Shown here: one piece after another, positions 55,038-63,943 of the stretch
Layout of the letters: every line of letters begins with the position of its first letter
Position numbering within the stretch: the first letter of the stretch is position 1
NCBI GenBank assembly: GCA_041678005.1
Contig: JBAYOW010000003.1
Span: 1-64,000, forward strand
Direction of reading: 5' to 3'
Length of the DNA: 64,000 nucleotides
Source of the DNA: Sulfurivermis sp041678005
GTDB taxonomy: Bacteria > Pseudomonadota > Gammaproteobacteria > Thiohalomonadales > Thiohalomonadaceae
The notes under the pieces: generated by a model
What the model saw: only the letters and a program-made list of their open reading frames with translations
What the model was told of the DNA's origin: nothing
Database searches by the model: none
Position numbers and translations under genes: made by a program

Positions 55038-55341
55038 AACTACCTGGTGCGTATAAGAAAGCCCAAAGACTTTTCCAGAGGGTAATTGAGATAGCTCATG
55101 ATCGCCTGAACCTTCGCATCGATAAATATATAAAACTGCGATTAATCCAGTACCGAATAATTAATATTCTCTAGCAATACCTCTTTCGTAGTAGTATGCA
55201 CCTTCCTATAACGAGCATCTGCTTTAACTAACCACTCCAACCCCCCGTATCCAAACACCTTTCTATAAATTCACGCAAAGTGTTTTTATTGGGTTTCACT
55301 CTGCGCTTATCACGCAATCGTAATTCATCATCAAATTTCAA

Positions 55342-55355
55342 TTGATTCATATCAA
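55342..55355 (+). promoter_or_regulatory. Perfect FNR box upstream of nirS
   Basis: TTGATTCATATCAA matches the FNR/Anr/Dnr consensus TTGAT-N4-ATCAA at every specified base. Centred about 95 bp upstream of the nirS ATG, it would place a class II start near 55390, leaving a 5' leader of about 54 nt. A DNR-type nitric-oxide sensor could use the same site. Confidence 0.85.
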
Positions 55356-55443
55356 GGCGCTTGGTTTTATAGCTGGGTACAAAAGACACAAAAGCTGTAA
55401 GGCTTTTTATGTGTTTGTCCACAACCCACAGGGGGTAATAACG

Positions 55444-57090
55444 ATGTCAAGTAAGCTAAAACCAAGTAAAACCTACTCGGCCGTATTGTCTGCACTGCTG
55501 CTAGGTGGTGCAGCCGGTTTTTCCGGCTCGGTCAGTGCTGCAGCAGCGACGCTATCAGCTGAGAAATTTGAAGCGTCCAAACAGATCTATTTCGAACGTT
55601 GCGCAGGTTGTCACGGGACTCTGCGTAAAGGTGCTACCGGCAAGAATCTTGAACCAGAAAATATGATCAAGCTAGGTCAAAATCGTCTGGAAAGAATCAT
55701 ATCCTATGGTACCGAAGGCGGCATGGTCAACTTTGATGACATCCTTAGCAAGGATGAACTCAGTGATATGGCTACCTACATCCAGATGGAGCCACCCCAG
55801 CCCCCCGAATGGAGCTTGGCTGACATGATGAACAGCTGGAAGCTCATCGTGCCACCCGAGAAGCGCCCCACTAAACAAATGAACAAGATCAATCTGGAGA
55901 ATGTCTTCTCGGTGACTTTGCGTGACGCAGGCCAGGTGGCGCTGATCGATGGTGATACCAAGAAAGTTATCAGTGTGCTCAAGACCGGTTACGCCGTGCA
56001 TATCTCACGTCTGTCTGCCTCTGGACGTTATGTCTACGTTATCGGTCGTGATGGTCGTCTGTCGCTTATCGATCTGTGGATGGCAGAACCTGAAGTTGTT
56101 GCCGAGTTGAAGATTGGTATCGATGCCCGTTCTGTAGACACCTCCAAGTTCAAGGGCTTTGAGGACAAATACGCCATTGCCGGTTCCTACTGGCCGCCTC
56201 AGTACGTCATAACTGAAGGTGAAACACTGAAACCACTAAAGGTGGTTTCTACTCGTGGCATGACAGTTGATGGTGAATACCATCCAGAACCGCGCGTGGC
56301 CTCTATCGTCTCCTCGCAGATCAAACCGGAGTGGGTGGTAAACATCAAGGAAACCGGCATGATCAAGCTGGTGGACTACTCCGATATCGACAACCTGAAG
56401 GAAACCACTATCTCCTCCGCCAAGTTCCTGCATGACGGCGGTTGGGATGCCAGTAAGCGCTACTTCCTGGTGGCGGCCAATGCTTCCGACAAGGTGGCGG
56501 TGGTCGATACCAAAACCGGCAAACTGGCCGCACTGGTGGACACCAAACCCAAGCCACACCCTGGCCGTGGTGCAAACTTTGTCCATCCGAAGTTTGGTCC
56601 AGTCTGGGCTACCTCACATCTGGGCGCAGACGTAATCACCCTGATCGGCACCGATCCGGAAAAACACAAGCAGCATGCCTGGAAGGTCGTGGCTGAGCTG
56701 AAGAATCATGGCTCTGGATCGCTGTTCGTGAAGACTCATCCGAAATCAAAGAACCTGTGGGCCGATGCCCCATTGTTCCCGGAAGAGGAAATGGCGGAGT
56801 CAGTCACTGTCTATGATATAGACAACCTGGACAAGGGCCCTGAGGTGATCAATATCGCCAAGATGGCTGGTCTGCCAAAGACCAAGGCTGTCAAGCGTGC
56901 GCTGCAGGGTGAGTACAACGCCGATGGCTCGGAGATCTGGTTCTCCATCTGGGCCGGCAAGACCGACCCTTCCGCTATCGTTGTAATTGACGACAAAACG
57001 CGCAAGTTGAAGCATGTGATCAAGGACCCACGCATAATCACACCAACCGGCAAGTTTAACGTTAAAAATACCCAGCACGATATTTACTAA
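55444..57090 (+). CDS. nirS: Cytochrome cd1 nitrite reductase
   Basis: NirS reduces nitrite to nitric oxide in the periplasm. From ATG 55444 (MSSKLKPSKTY) it is 548 aa with a signal peptide ending near residue 33 (GSVSAAAA). The heme c domain has CAGCH at 53-57, and the eight-bladed heme d1 propeller follows (NVFSVTLRDAGQVALIDG, GRYVYVIGRDGRLSLIDLW, HPEPRVASI and NFVHPKFGPVWATSHLGAD with the active-site His residues). AGGGGG lies a few bases before the ATG. The frame is open upstream to the FNR box, but that part is non-coding leader. A strong terminator follows directly. Confidence 0.98.
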   Translation: MSSKLKPSKTYSAVLSALLLGGAAGFSGSVSAAAATLSAEKFEASKQIYFERCAGCHGTLRKGATGKNLEPENMIKLGQNRLERIISYGTEGGMVNFDDILSKDELSDMATYIQMEPPQPPEWSLADMMNSWKLIVPPEKRPTKQMNKINLENVFSVTLRDAGQVALIDGDTKKVISVLKTGYAVHISRLSASGRYVYVIGRDGRLSLIDLWMAEPEVVAELKIGIDARSVDTSKFKGFEDKYAIAGSYWPPQYVITEGETLKPLKVVSTRGMTVDGEYHPEPRVASIVSSQIKPEWVVNIKETGMIKLVDYSDIDNLKETTISSAKFLHDGGWDASKRYFLVAANASDKVAVVDTKTGKLAALVDTKPKPHPGRGANFVHPKFGPVWATSHLGADVITLIGTDPEKHKQHAWKVVAELKNHGSGSLFVKTHPKSKNLWADAPLFPEEEMAESVTVYDIDNLDKGPEVINIAKMAGLPKTKAVKRALQGEYNADGSEIWFSIWAGKTDPSAIVVIDDKTRKLKHVIKDPRIITPTGKFNVKNTQHDIY

Positions 57091-57099
57091 GCTGGCCTG

Positions 57100-57129
57100 G
57101 TGGGCGCGCAATGCGCGCCCACTTTTTTT
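57100..57129 (+). terminator. Strong rho-independent terminator after nirS
   Basis: GTGGGCGCGC-AAT-GCGCGCCCAC followed by TTTTTTT, 9 nt after the nirS stop. It should separate most nirS transcripts from the cytochrome gene downstream, allowing high nirS expression. Confidence 0.9.
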
Positions 57130-57178
57130 ACACAGGCAACTCTGCTCACTAAATAATTGACAAGGGGATGCACTGAAA

Positions 57179-58864
57179 ATGAGCGATTTTGCAGAAAAAA
57201 AATCATGGCTGTCGCGACGTACATTATTCGGCACCACTATCGGCGCCGCACTGTTCTTCATGGCTGTAGGTATCATCTTTTGGGGTGGTTTCAATACTGC
57301 CATGGAGGCCACCAACAGCATGCAATTCTGCATCTCCTGCCATGAGATGGAGGAGAATGTTTATCAGGAATATACACATACAGTGCATTTTGCCAACCGT
57401 AGCGGCGTGCGTGCCACCTGTTCTGATTGTCATGTACCAGATCCGTGGGTACACAAAGTCATCCGCAAAATCCAGGCCAGCAATGAGGTCTTGCATAAAA
57501 TTCTCGGCACTATAAATACACCGGAAAAATTCGATCAACATCGCATGCGTTTGGCAAAAAATGTCTGGCATGCAATGAAAAAAACTGATTCTCGCGAATG
57601 TCGCAATTGCCATGACTGGGATTCCATGCATCCGGAAAACCAAAAACAACGCTCTGTCAAACAACATATTTTTGCCATGGAGCAAGGGCAGACTTGTATC
57701 GACTGTCATAAAGGCATTGCGCATAAAAAAGTTAACGATCAGTTGACTGACGATGAGCTTGAATTACTGGAAAAACCAAATCCAGCCTATAAGCGCGCAC
57801 TGCCACCGCAGTGGGCAGCCTATCAAGAACTAATGAACGCACCGACCGCCATTCCGGCTGCTGCAACTACAGTTACAACAGAAACTACGACTACTCCTGC
57901 GCCAGCTGCAGCCAGCGCCACAACAGCCGCGCCAAGCAGTTCCGCTGCGGTTGATGATGCAGCGTTCAACGTTGACTGGAACAAGGCATCAAAGCGTGAG
58001 GTCATGCTGTTCTATCCTGGTCAGACCTCGATGGAATGGGCGCTGACTGGCTCTAAACACGGTGGTGCGCGTGTCTATAAAAAAGCAGGCGATCGTTGCT
58101 TTGACTGCCATGAAGGAGAGCAGGAATCCATGGGTAACAAAATGGTAACCGGTGAAAAGGCTGAAGACACGCCGCTCCCTGGCAAGCGCCCTGCTATCCC
58201 TGTGCAGGTACAGGCTACGCATGATAATGAATACCTTTACATGCGCTTTACCTGGCCAGATACAGCACACGTGCCCATTCCGTTTGTCGATGGCGGAATG
58301 ATGGACAAGGCAAATCAAATCAAGCTGGCGATGATGATCACTACCGACGAGGTACAGGACGCCAGCCAGGCCGGCTGCTGGGGGACTTGTCATCATGATG
58401 CCGACGGTATGCCTGACGCACCTGCCGGCACATCGGTGAGCAAATATATTGCTGAAAGCCGCACTGACATATCCAGCAGCGAACCCATGGGCGGCTGGGA
58501 CAAACGCAAGACAGATAGTGATATTGCCGCTGAGCTGCAAGCTGGTCACTTCATGGATCTACTGCGCTACAAGGCTGACGAGCAGATCTCCGAAGATGGG
58601 TACATCCTTGATGAGCGGCACATGGCTGGCGGTCAGGGCGTTGTGTTCGCTGGCAGCAAGCAAGGCGACAACTGGGTGGTCAGTATGAAGCGTAAGCTGA
58701 ACTCCCAGGGCACTGGAGATCACAGTCTTGCATTGGATAAAATTTATGATGTTGGCTTTGCCATTCATGATGATTACACCAACGGCCGCTATCACCACGT
58801 CTCACTCGGCTACAAACTGGGCTTCGATAGCCCTGAGACTGAGATAAACGTCATTAGCCAGTAA
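57179..58864 (+). CDS. nirT: NirT/NapC-type tetraheme cytochrome fused to an ethylbenzene-dehydrogenase-like heme domain
   Basis: The N-terminal 200 residues are a NapC/NirT quinol-oxidising cytochrome: one membrane helix (about 15-37) and four heme c motifs (CISCH 51-55, CSDCH 81-85, CRNCH 141-145, CIDCH 173-177). NirT-type proteins pass electrons from quinol to NirS. A Thr/Ala/Pro-rich linker (about 222-262) joins a C-terminal domain of about 300 residues that resembles the ethylbenzene-dehydrogenase gamma-type heme-binding family (EB_dh). It carries CFDCH (307-311) and an unusual CWGTCH (400-405, CX3CH spacing). Canonical NirT is about 200 aa, so this is a large fusion with up to six c hemes plus a possible b-type heme. 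AAGGGG precedes ATG 57179. Confidence 0.9.
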   Translation: MSDFAEKKSWLSRRTLFGTTIGAALFFMAVGIIFWGGFNTAMEATNSMQFCISCHEMEENVYQEYTHTVHFANRSGVRATCSDCHVPDPWVHKVIRKIQASNEVLHKILGTINTPEKFDQHRMRLAKNVWHAMKKTDSRECRNCHDWDSMHPENQKQRSVKQHIFAMEQGQTCIDCHKGIAHKKVNDQLTDDELELLEKPNPAYKRALPPQWAAYQELMNAPTAIPAAATTVTTETTTTPAPAAASATTAAPSSSAAVDDAAFNVDWNKASKREVMLFYPGQTSMEWALTGSKHGGARVYKKAGDRCFDCHEGEQESMGNKMVTGEKAEDTPLPGKRPAIPVQVQATHDNEYLYMRFTWPDTAHVPIPFVDGGMMDKANQIKLAMMITTDEVQDASQAGCWGTCHHDADGMPDAPAGTSVSKYIAESRTDISSSEPMGGWDKRKTDSDIAAELQAGHFMDLLRYKADEQISEDGYILDERHMAGGQGVVFAGSKQGDNWVVSMKRKLNSQGTGDHSLALDKIYDVGFAIHDDYTNGRYHHVSLGYKLGFDSPETEINVISQ

Positions 58865-58905
58865 GGCAGTAGCTGGATAGTAATTAATATCAAACGAGGA
58901 TAAGC

Positions 58906-58933
58906 CTGGCTGCAGTACACATGCTGCAGCCAG
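58906..58933 (+). terminator. Hairpin after the NirT-type gene
   Basis: CTGGCTGCAG and CTGCAGCCAG form a perfect 10-bp stem with an 8-base loop about 42 nt after the stop. There is no U-tract, so it may stabilise the transcript rather than terminate it. The remainder of 58934-59010 and 59158-59187 holds nothing recognisable. Confidence 0.5.
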
Positions 58934-59010
58934 GTGAAACCAACAGTAAAGCAGATATTGCGAGCGTGTTTTACAGATTGAAATCGTTCGTGCACTTCTG
59001 CACAAGTGGC

Positions 59011-59157
59011 TTATGGAAGCGCCGAATAATGTTGGCGAGGCAGTCAGGGGTAGGCAAAAAACTGCGAAAAAGCGCAGTTTACACGCAGTAAATGAGCATT
59101 TTGAGCCGTTTTTTAACACCGCCCTGGCAACGTAGGTAATTATTCAGCGCTTCCTTA
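59011..59157. mobile_element. MITE-like element, copy 2 (between the NirT-type gene and nirC)
   Basis: This copy is about 147 bp and nearly identical to copy 1 at 54890-55037, in the same orientation. Its left end (TTATGGAAGCGCCGAATAA) and right end (complement of TAAGGAAGCGCTGAATAA) keep the same terminal inverted repeats. It lies just upstream of the nirC ribosome site, so it separates nirS-nirT from the heme d1 genes and may carry or block promoter signals. Confidence 0.8.
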
Positions 59158-59187
59158 TCACCACTGGCCAGGAAAGGAGCTTATGTC

Positions 59188-59634
59188 ATGCCACAGCTAA
59201 CATCCTTACAACCGAACGCCAACTCGCTGGCTCCGGCAGACAGCTCATTCACCGCCAGTGATAACCTCGCGATCACCAACACAATTAATTTAACCATGGC
59301 ATACCGTCTCTACATAGTTATGCTCAGTGCAATAATCTCCCTGACTACAACTGCTACTGCGGCAAGTTACGATATCAATACACAACGTCAGCAGGAACTA
59401 ATCCACTTGTTGCGCCACGACTGTGGCTCCTGTCATGGCATGAGATTGAAAGGCGGCCTGGGCCCTGCACTGCTCCCGGAGAATCTTGTCGATAAACCAG
59501 CGGCCACACTGGAAGCCACAGTGCTTTATGGCCGCGCCGGCACACCAATGGCTCCCTGGCGCGGCTTGCTTAGCGAGGAAGAAGTGAGCTGGCTGATCGA
59601 TATTTTGCAAAAAGGAGTCCCCGATGCGCCATAA
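59188..59634 (+). CDS. nirC: NirC-type small cytochrome c
   Basis: A single-heme cytochrome c (CGSCHG motif) with the GGLGPALLPENL and TPMAPWRGLLSEEEVSWLIDILQKG pattern of NirC/cytochrome c55X, the likely electron donor or chaperone for NirS maturation. AAGGAG precedes ATG 59188, giving 148 aa with an unusually long N-terminal extension. An internal ATG at 59296 gives a cleaner signal peptide (YRLYIVMLSAIISLTTTATA) but has no ribosome site. The stop overlaps nirF by 11 nt. Confidence 0.88.
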   Translation: MPQLTSLQPNANSLAPADSSFTASDNLAITNTINLTMAYRLYIVMLSAIISLTTTATAASYDINTQRQQELIHLLRHDCGSCHGMRLKGGLGPALLPENLVDKPAATLEATVLYGRAGTPMAPWRGLLSEEEVSWLIDILQKGVPDAP

Positions 59635-60799
59635 ATCATTTGCCCTGCTGGCACTTTTGTCGCTGCTCATAGCTGGCTGCGCCACGCACACATTGCGCGC
59701 CACTGGCGATCTTGGTTTGATTATCGAACGCGCCGATGGCTCTGCACTCGTCGTCGAAAATTCCCACCAGAAAATAATTGCCCGTGTAGAAGGGCTGGGC
59801 GATCTCTCCCATGCATCGGTGGTTTATTCACGCGATCAACGCTATGCCTATGTCTTTGGACGTGATGGCGGGCTGACCAAGATAGACATGCTACGCCACA
59901 GCATCGTCAAACGCGTCATGCAGTCAGGCAACAGTATTGGCGGAGCCATTTCACAGGATGGCAGCTTGATAGCCGTCGGTAACTATGAACCAGGTGGAGT
60001 TAAAATTTTTGATAGCAAAACGCTGGATTTGGTACTTGATATTCCGGCCAGCTATGGCGATGGCAAGCTCTCCAAAATTGTCGGGGTGGAAGATTCTTCA
60101 GATAATATTTTTGCTTTCAGTCTGTACGATGCTGGCGAAATTTGGCTGGCAAATCTGCAGGATGTAAAAAAACCTGTCATCACCAAATTCAAGGATATCG
60201 GCCGTCAGCCTTACGACGCCTTGATCAGTGCTGATGGCCGTCATTATATTGCCGGGCTGTTTGGCGAAGATGGTCTTGCCATGCTGGATCTATGGTACCC
60301 GGACAAAGGCGTTACACGCATCCTCGACGGCTATGGTCGCGGTGAAGAGCCACTGCCTGTCTACAAAATGCCACATCTGGAAGGCTGGGCTCTGAGTGAA
60401 GATCATGCCTATCTACCAGCTATTGGTCGTCATGAACTGCTCATCGTAAATCGACACAACTGGCAAGAGGACGATCGCATCTCTCTTCATGGCCAGCCAA
60501 TCTTTGCCATGGCACGTCCGGATGGTCGGCAGGTATGGGTAAATTTTGCCTACCCGGACAACGATACAGTGCAAGTCATCGACACGCTGAGCAATAAAAT
60601 CATCGCCACACTGAAGCCAGGCAAAGCTGTTCTGCATATGGAATTCACGCCACGCGGCGAGCATATCTGGTTATCCGTGCGTGACGAGGATCGAGTTGAC
60701 GTTTATGACACGCGCACCTTGCAACGCATAAACAGTCTGCCAGCACGCTCTCCTAGCGGAATATTCTTTACCGACCGCGCCCATCGCATCGGCCTGTAG
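59624..60799 (+). CDS. nirF: NirF, heme d1 biosynthesis lipoprotein
   Basis: NirF acts late in heme d1 synthesis in the periplasm; it is thought to act on dihydro-heme d1 together with NirN. The 391-aa protein has a lipobox (LLIAGC near residue 19) and a propeller related to the NirS d1 domain (YAYVFGRDGGLTKIDMLRH, GRQPYDALISADGRHYIAGLFGEDG in blocks, HLEGWALSEDHAYLPAIGRHE in blocks). It overlaps nirC and is followed 12 nt later by nirD. Confidence 0.95.
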   Translation: MRHKSFALLALLSLLIAGCATHTLRATGDLGLIIERADGSALVVENSHQKIIARVEGLGDLSHASVVYSRDQRYAYVFGRDGGLTKIDMLRHSIVKRVMQSGNSIGGAISQDGSLIAVGNYEPGGVKIFDSKTLDLVLDIPASYGDGKLSKIVGVEDSSDNIFAFSLYDAGEIWLANLQDVKKPVITKFKDIGRQPYDALISADGRHYIAGLFGEDGLAMLDLWYPDKGVTRILDGYGRGEEPLPVYKMPHLEGWALSEDHAYLPAIGRHELLIVNRHNWQEDDRISLHGQPIFAMARPDGRQVWVNFAYPDNDTVQVIDTLSNKIIATLKPGKAVLHMEFTPRGEHIWLSVRDEDRVDVYDTRTLQRINSLPARSPSGIFFTDRAHRIGL

Positions 60800-60811
60800 G
60801 AGGAAAATGTC

Positions 60812-61294
60812 ATGCACCGTTTACAACAAACCGGGACACTTGATTTAGCAGAACTGGAGCGCAAATTACTCAACGACTTTCAGCATCACCTACCGCTAAC
60901 ACCCAGACCCTATGAATATATGGCAACAAGCATTGGCAGCAGCGAAGACCAGGTGATCGCAACACTGAAAAACTTACAGCAAAGCGGAGCAGTCAGTCGT
61001 GTCGGCGCAGTCTTTCGCACTCATCGGGTAGGCGCAAGTACATTGGCGGCGATGGCAGTGCCTGAAGAACGCTTGACTGAGGTGGCCGATCTGGTCAGCA
61101 GTTATGAGGCAGTGAATCATAACTATGAACGTGAACATGAAATCAACCTATGGTTTGTGGCAACAGCCGCAGATGAGCTGCAATTGTCACAAGTCCTGCA
61201 TGATATTGAGCAAAACAGCGGGATTCCAGTCATGGCCTTGCCCATGCTGGAGGATTTTCACATCGACCTGGGGTTTGCACTGCAATGGACATGA
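60812..61294 (+). CDS. nirD: Siroheme decarboxylase subunit NirD
   Basis: The 160-aa protein is an AsnC/Lrp-like protein of the siroheme decarboxylase family. With NirL, NirG and NirH it converts siroheme to 12,18-didecarboxysiroheme on the heme d1 route. It shows LPLTPRPYEYMA, HTH-like GSSEDQVIATLKNLQQSG and the conserved NHNYEREHEINLWFV loop. It starts with ATG 60812 after AGGAGG. Confidence 0.9.
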   Translation: MHRLQQTGTLDLAELERKLLNDFQHHLPLTPRPYEYMATSIGSSEDQVIATLKNLQQSGAVSRVGAVFRTHRVGASTLAAMAVPEERLTEVADLVSSYEAVNHNYEREHEINLWFVATAADELQLSQVLHDIEQNSGIPVMALPMLEDFHIDLGFALQWT

Positions 61295-61830
61295 CTACTC
61301 TGCCACGTATGCGGCCTGATAATCTCGATCAAGCTGATCTTCGTTTGGTGGCTGCCATCCAGCATGGTCTGCCCCTGTCGTCTCATCCATATGCGGATCT
61401 TGGTCTTGAATGTGGCATGAGTGAAGCCGAGGTAATCGAGCGGCTCAAAACCATGCTCGATGCTGGCACCATCAAGCGACTTGGTGTAGTGGTGCGCCAT
61501 CGTGAACTTGGCTACCGCGCCAACGCCATGGTTGTGTGGGATATCGATGATGCCAAGGTCAGTGAAATTGGCCAACGCATCAGCCAACTTGACTTTGTCA
61601 CACTGTGCTACCGCCGTCCGCGCCGTTTGCCCAATTGGCGCTACAATCTTTTTTGCATGATCCACGGCCAGGATCGTGCGACCGTCCTAAGTCATGTCCA
61701 TGAGCTTGTGCAGCAATGCGGCCTTGACGCTGTGCCACATGAAGTGCTTTTCAGCAAACAGCGTTTCAAACAACGCGGCGCAATCTATCTGACCGGCAAG
61801 CAAGAGAGCCAAGACCAGTGGATGAAATAG
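61285..61830 (+). CDS. nirL: Siroheme decarboxylase subunit NirL
   Basis: The 181-aa paralogue has LPLSSHPYADLG, a helix-turn-helix GMSEAEVIERLKTMLDAG, IKRLGVVVRHRELGY and the CYRRPRRLPNWRYNLFCMIHG segment typical of the NirL/NirH half. It overlaps nirD by 10 nt. The four-gene order D-L-G-H, as separate genes, matches pseudomonad nir clusters; some bacteria fuse nirD and nirL. Confidence 0.9.
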   Translation: MDMTTLPRMRPDNLDQADLRLVAAIQHGLPLSSHPYADLGLECGMSEAEVIERLKTMLDAGTIKRLGVVVRHRELGYRANAMVVWDIDDAKVSEIGQRISQLDFVTLCYRRPRRLPNWRYNLFCMIHGQDRATVLSHVHELVQQCGLDAVPHEVLFSKQRFKQRGAIYLTGKQESQDQWMK

Positions 61831-62261
61831 ACAGGGCCATCATCAATACCCTGCAGGATGGGTTCCCCATTTGCGCATATCCATTTGCCGTGGTGGCTAC
61901 ACAGCTAGGCATTACAGAAGATGATTTGTTGCAACGTCTTAAGACTATGCAAGAAAAAAAAATCATGACCCGTTTCGGGCCATTGTTTCATGCCGAACGC
62001 CTAGGTGGTGCAATCAGTCTGGTGGCCATGCGCATAGCTGAAAAAGATTTTGATACTGTGGCAGAACAGGTCAATGCACATAGCGAGGTAGCGCATAATT
62101 ACCAGCGTGAACATGAATTCAATATGTGGTTTGTACTGGCCACGGCGACAGAGCAACAGCTGCAGGATGCCCTGCAAAGTATTGAACGCAAGACTGGCTA
62201 TCCAGTCTACAACATGCCCAAACTGGAAGAATATTATCTCAAGCTGAGGTTTATTGTATGA
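61818..62261 (+). CDS. nirG: Siroheme decarboxylase subunit NirG
   Basis: The 147-aa protein starts at GTG 61818 (VDEIDRAIINTLQDG), overlapping nirL by 13 nt. Family features: FPICAYPFAVVATQLGI, the HTH-like DLLQRLKTMQEKKIMTRFG and AHNYQREHEFNMWFVLATA. It belongs to the NirD/NirG type (NYxREHE), the half thought to pair with NirL/NirH. Confidence 0.9.
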   Translation: MDEIDRAIINTLQDGFPICAYPFAVVATQLGITEDDLLQRLKTMQEKKIMTRFGPLFHAERLGGAISLVAMRIAEKDFDTVAEQVNAHSEVAHNYQREHEFNMWFVLATATEQQLQDALQSIERKTGYPVYNMPKLEEYYLKLRFIV

Positions 62262-62767
62262 CTAGCGCTGCAAGCATGGCCGACATCGACAACATCGATC
62301 ATGCCCTGATCATTGCAAGTCAAGCTGGCTTGCCGCTAACGCCCGATCCTTATAAATACCTGGCGGAAAAACTCGATATCAGCGCAAGCGAGGTCATGCA
62401 ACGCCTGCAAGCCATACAAGAGCGTGGCATCATCCGCCGTATCGGCCTGGTTCCAAATCACTATACCCTCGGCTACACCCACAACGGCATGAGTGTCTGG
62501 GATGTACCTGATGAACGCATTCATATACTAGGCCCTAAACTGGGTACGCTACCTTTTGTCAGTCATTGTTATCGCCGCCCGCGCTACCTGCCTGACTGGC
62601 CATATAATTTGTTTGCCATGGTACATGGCCGCAGTCGTGCCGAGACCGATGCGCAGGTAGCAGAAATCCTCCAGCTATTAGGTGATGAAGTGCGTGCATA
62701 TGATGTGCTCTACAGCACGCGCATCCTGAAAAAAACTGGCCTGCGCTTAACAAACAACAAAGGTTGA
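62258..62767 (+). CDS. nirH: Siroheme decarboxylase subunit NirH
   Basis: The 169-aa protein has LPLTPDPYKYLAEKLDIS, IIRRIGLVPNHYTLGYTHNG and CYRRPRYLPDWPYNLFAMVHG, as in NirL. Its start overlaps the nirG stop as ATGA. With NirD, NirL and NirG it completes the four siroheme decarboxylase proteins of the heme d1 pathway. Confidence 0.9.
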   Translation: MTSAASMADIDNIDHALIIASQAGLPLTPDPYKYLAEKLDISASEVMQRLQAIQERGIIRRIGLVPNHYTLGYTHNGMSVWDVPDERIHILGPKLGTLPFVSHCYRRPRYLPDWPYNLFAMVHGRSRAETDAQVAEILQLLGDEVRAYDVLYSTRILKKTGLRLTNNKG

Positions 62768-62770
62768 ATC

Positions 62771-63943
62771 ATGTTTCGTCTCTCACAATACATGGAACAT
62801 CTATTAAACCCCTCCCCTGTCCTGCCGACACGCAAACCAGCCGGGCCGGTCGTTATCTGGAATCTGATCCGTCGCTGCAACCTTACCTGCAAACATTGCT
62901 ACGCCACCTCGGCCGACAAGGATTTTTCTGGTGAACTGAACACAGCTGAAATCTTTGGCGTACTGGAGGATCTAAAAAATTTCAAGGTGCCAGTGCTGAT
63001 CCTCTCCGGTGGAGAACCGCTGCTGCATCCAGATATTTATCCAATCTCACAACGCACCAAGGAGATGGGTTTTTATGTCGGCCTGTCCACCAATGGCACC
63101 CTTATTGACGAGCAAAACATCAAGGAAATTGCCGCAATTGGCTATAACTATGTTGGCATCAGCCTCGATGGCATGGAAACTACACATGATCATTTTCGCC
63201 GTCTGGATGGTGCCTTTGCCCGTTCACTGAAAGCCATACGCCTTTGCCGTCAACATGGCATCAAAGTCGGCCTGCGATTTACCCTGACCCAGGATAACGC
63301 TGCCGAATTGCTACAGCTTTTACAATTAATGGATGAGGAACAGGTCGACAAATTCTATCTCTCCCATCTCAACTACGCTGGGCGTGGCAACCGCAATCGT
63401 CGTGATGATGTCTATCATCGCGTGACCCGCGAGGCGATGAACCTGCTCTTTGAGCGCAGCCTGGCAGAACAGCGCCGTGGTATACGCCGAGAATATGTCA
63501 CCGGCAACAACGATGCCGATGGTGTTTATTTTCTGCTATGGGTGCAGGAAAATTTTCCCGACCGTGCCCAGGAGATAGAGGAAAGATTGCGCCTATGGGG
63601 CGGCAACTCATCAGGCCTGAACATCGCCAACATCGACAACCTGGGCAATGTGCATCCAGACACCATGTGGTGGCATCACACGCTGGGTAATGTGCGTGAA
63701 CGCCCCTTCTCGCAAATCTGGCAGGACACCTCGGATCCCTTGATGGCTGGTCTCAAGCAACAACCACGTCCAGTCGAAGGACGCTGTGCTGAGTGTATGT
63801 ATCTGGCTATCTGTAATGGCAACACCCGTGTGCGCGCACAACAAATCAGCGGCAATCCCTGGGCGGAAGATCCTGGCTGCTACCTCAAAGATGAAGAAGT
63901 TCTGCCAATGATGAATTCACCACAGCTACGGATGGGATCATGA
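62771..63943 (+). CDS. nirJ: Heme d1 biosynthesis radical SAM protein NirJ
   Basis: NirJ replaces two propionate chains of didecarboxysiroheme during heme d1 synthesis. The 390-aa protein has the radical SAM motif CNLTCKHC (Cys36, Cys40, Cys43), the SAM-binding ILSGGEPLLHPD and a C-terminal SPASM-type auxiliary-cluster region (CAECMYLAICNGNTRVRA and GCYL). ATG 62771 is 3 nt after nirH; the stop overlaps the next gene as ATGA. Confidence 0.96.
   Translation: MFRLSQYMEHLLNPSPVLPTRKPAGPVVIWNLIRRCNLTCKHCYATSADKDFSGELNTAEIFGVLEDLKNFKVPVLILSGGEPLLHPDIYPISQRTKEMGFYVGLSTNGTLIDEQNIKEIAAIGYNYVGISLDGMETTHDHFRRLDGAFARSLKAIRLCRQHGIKVGLRFTLTQDNAAELLQLLQLMDEEQVDKFYLSHLNYAGRGNRNRRDDVYHRVTREAMNLLFERSLAEQRRGIRREYVTGNNDADGVYFLLWVQENFPDRAQEIEERLRLWGGNSSGLNIANIDNLGNVHPDTMWWHHTLGNVRERPFSQIWQDTSDPLMAGLKQQPRPVEGRCAECMYLAICNGNTRVRAQQISGNPWAEDPGCYLKDEEVLPMMNSPQLRMGS

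Noticed and set aside
55135..55422. Minus-strand frame upstream of nirS (MNQLKFDDELRLRDKRRVK...)
   Set aside because: Basic composition and a possible frameshift continuation (LVKADARYRK) make it look partly coding, but it overlaps the nirS promoter and the FNR box and matches no family I know. Left out for lack of support.
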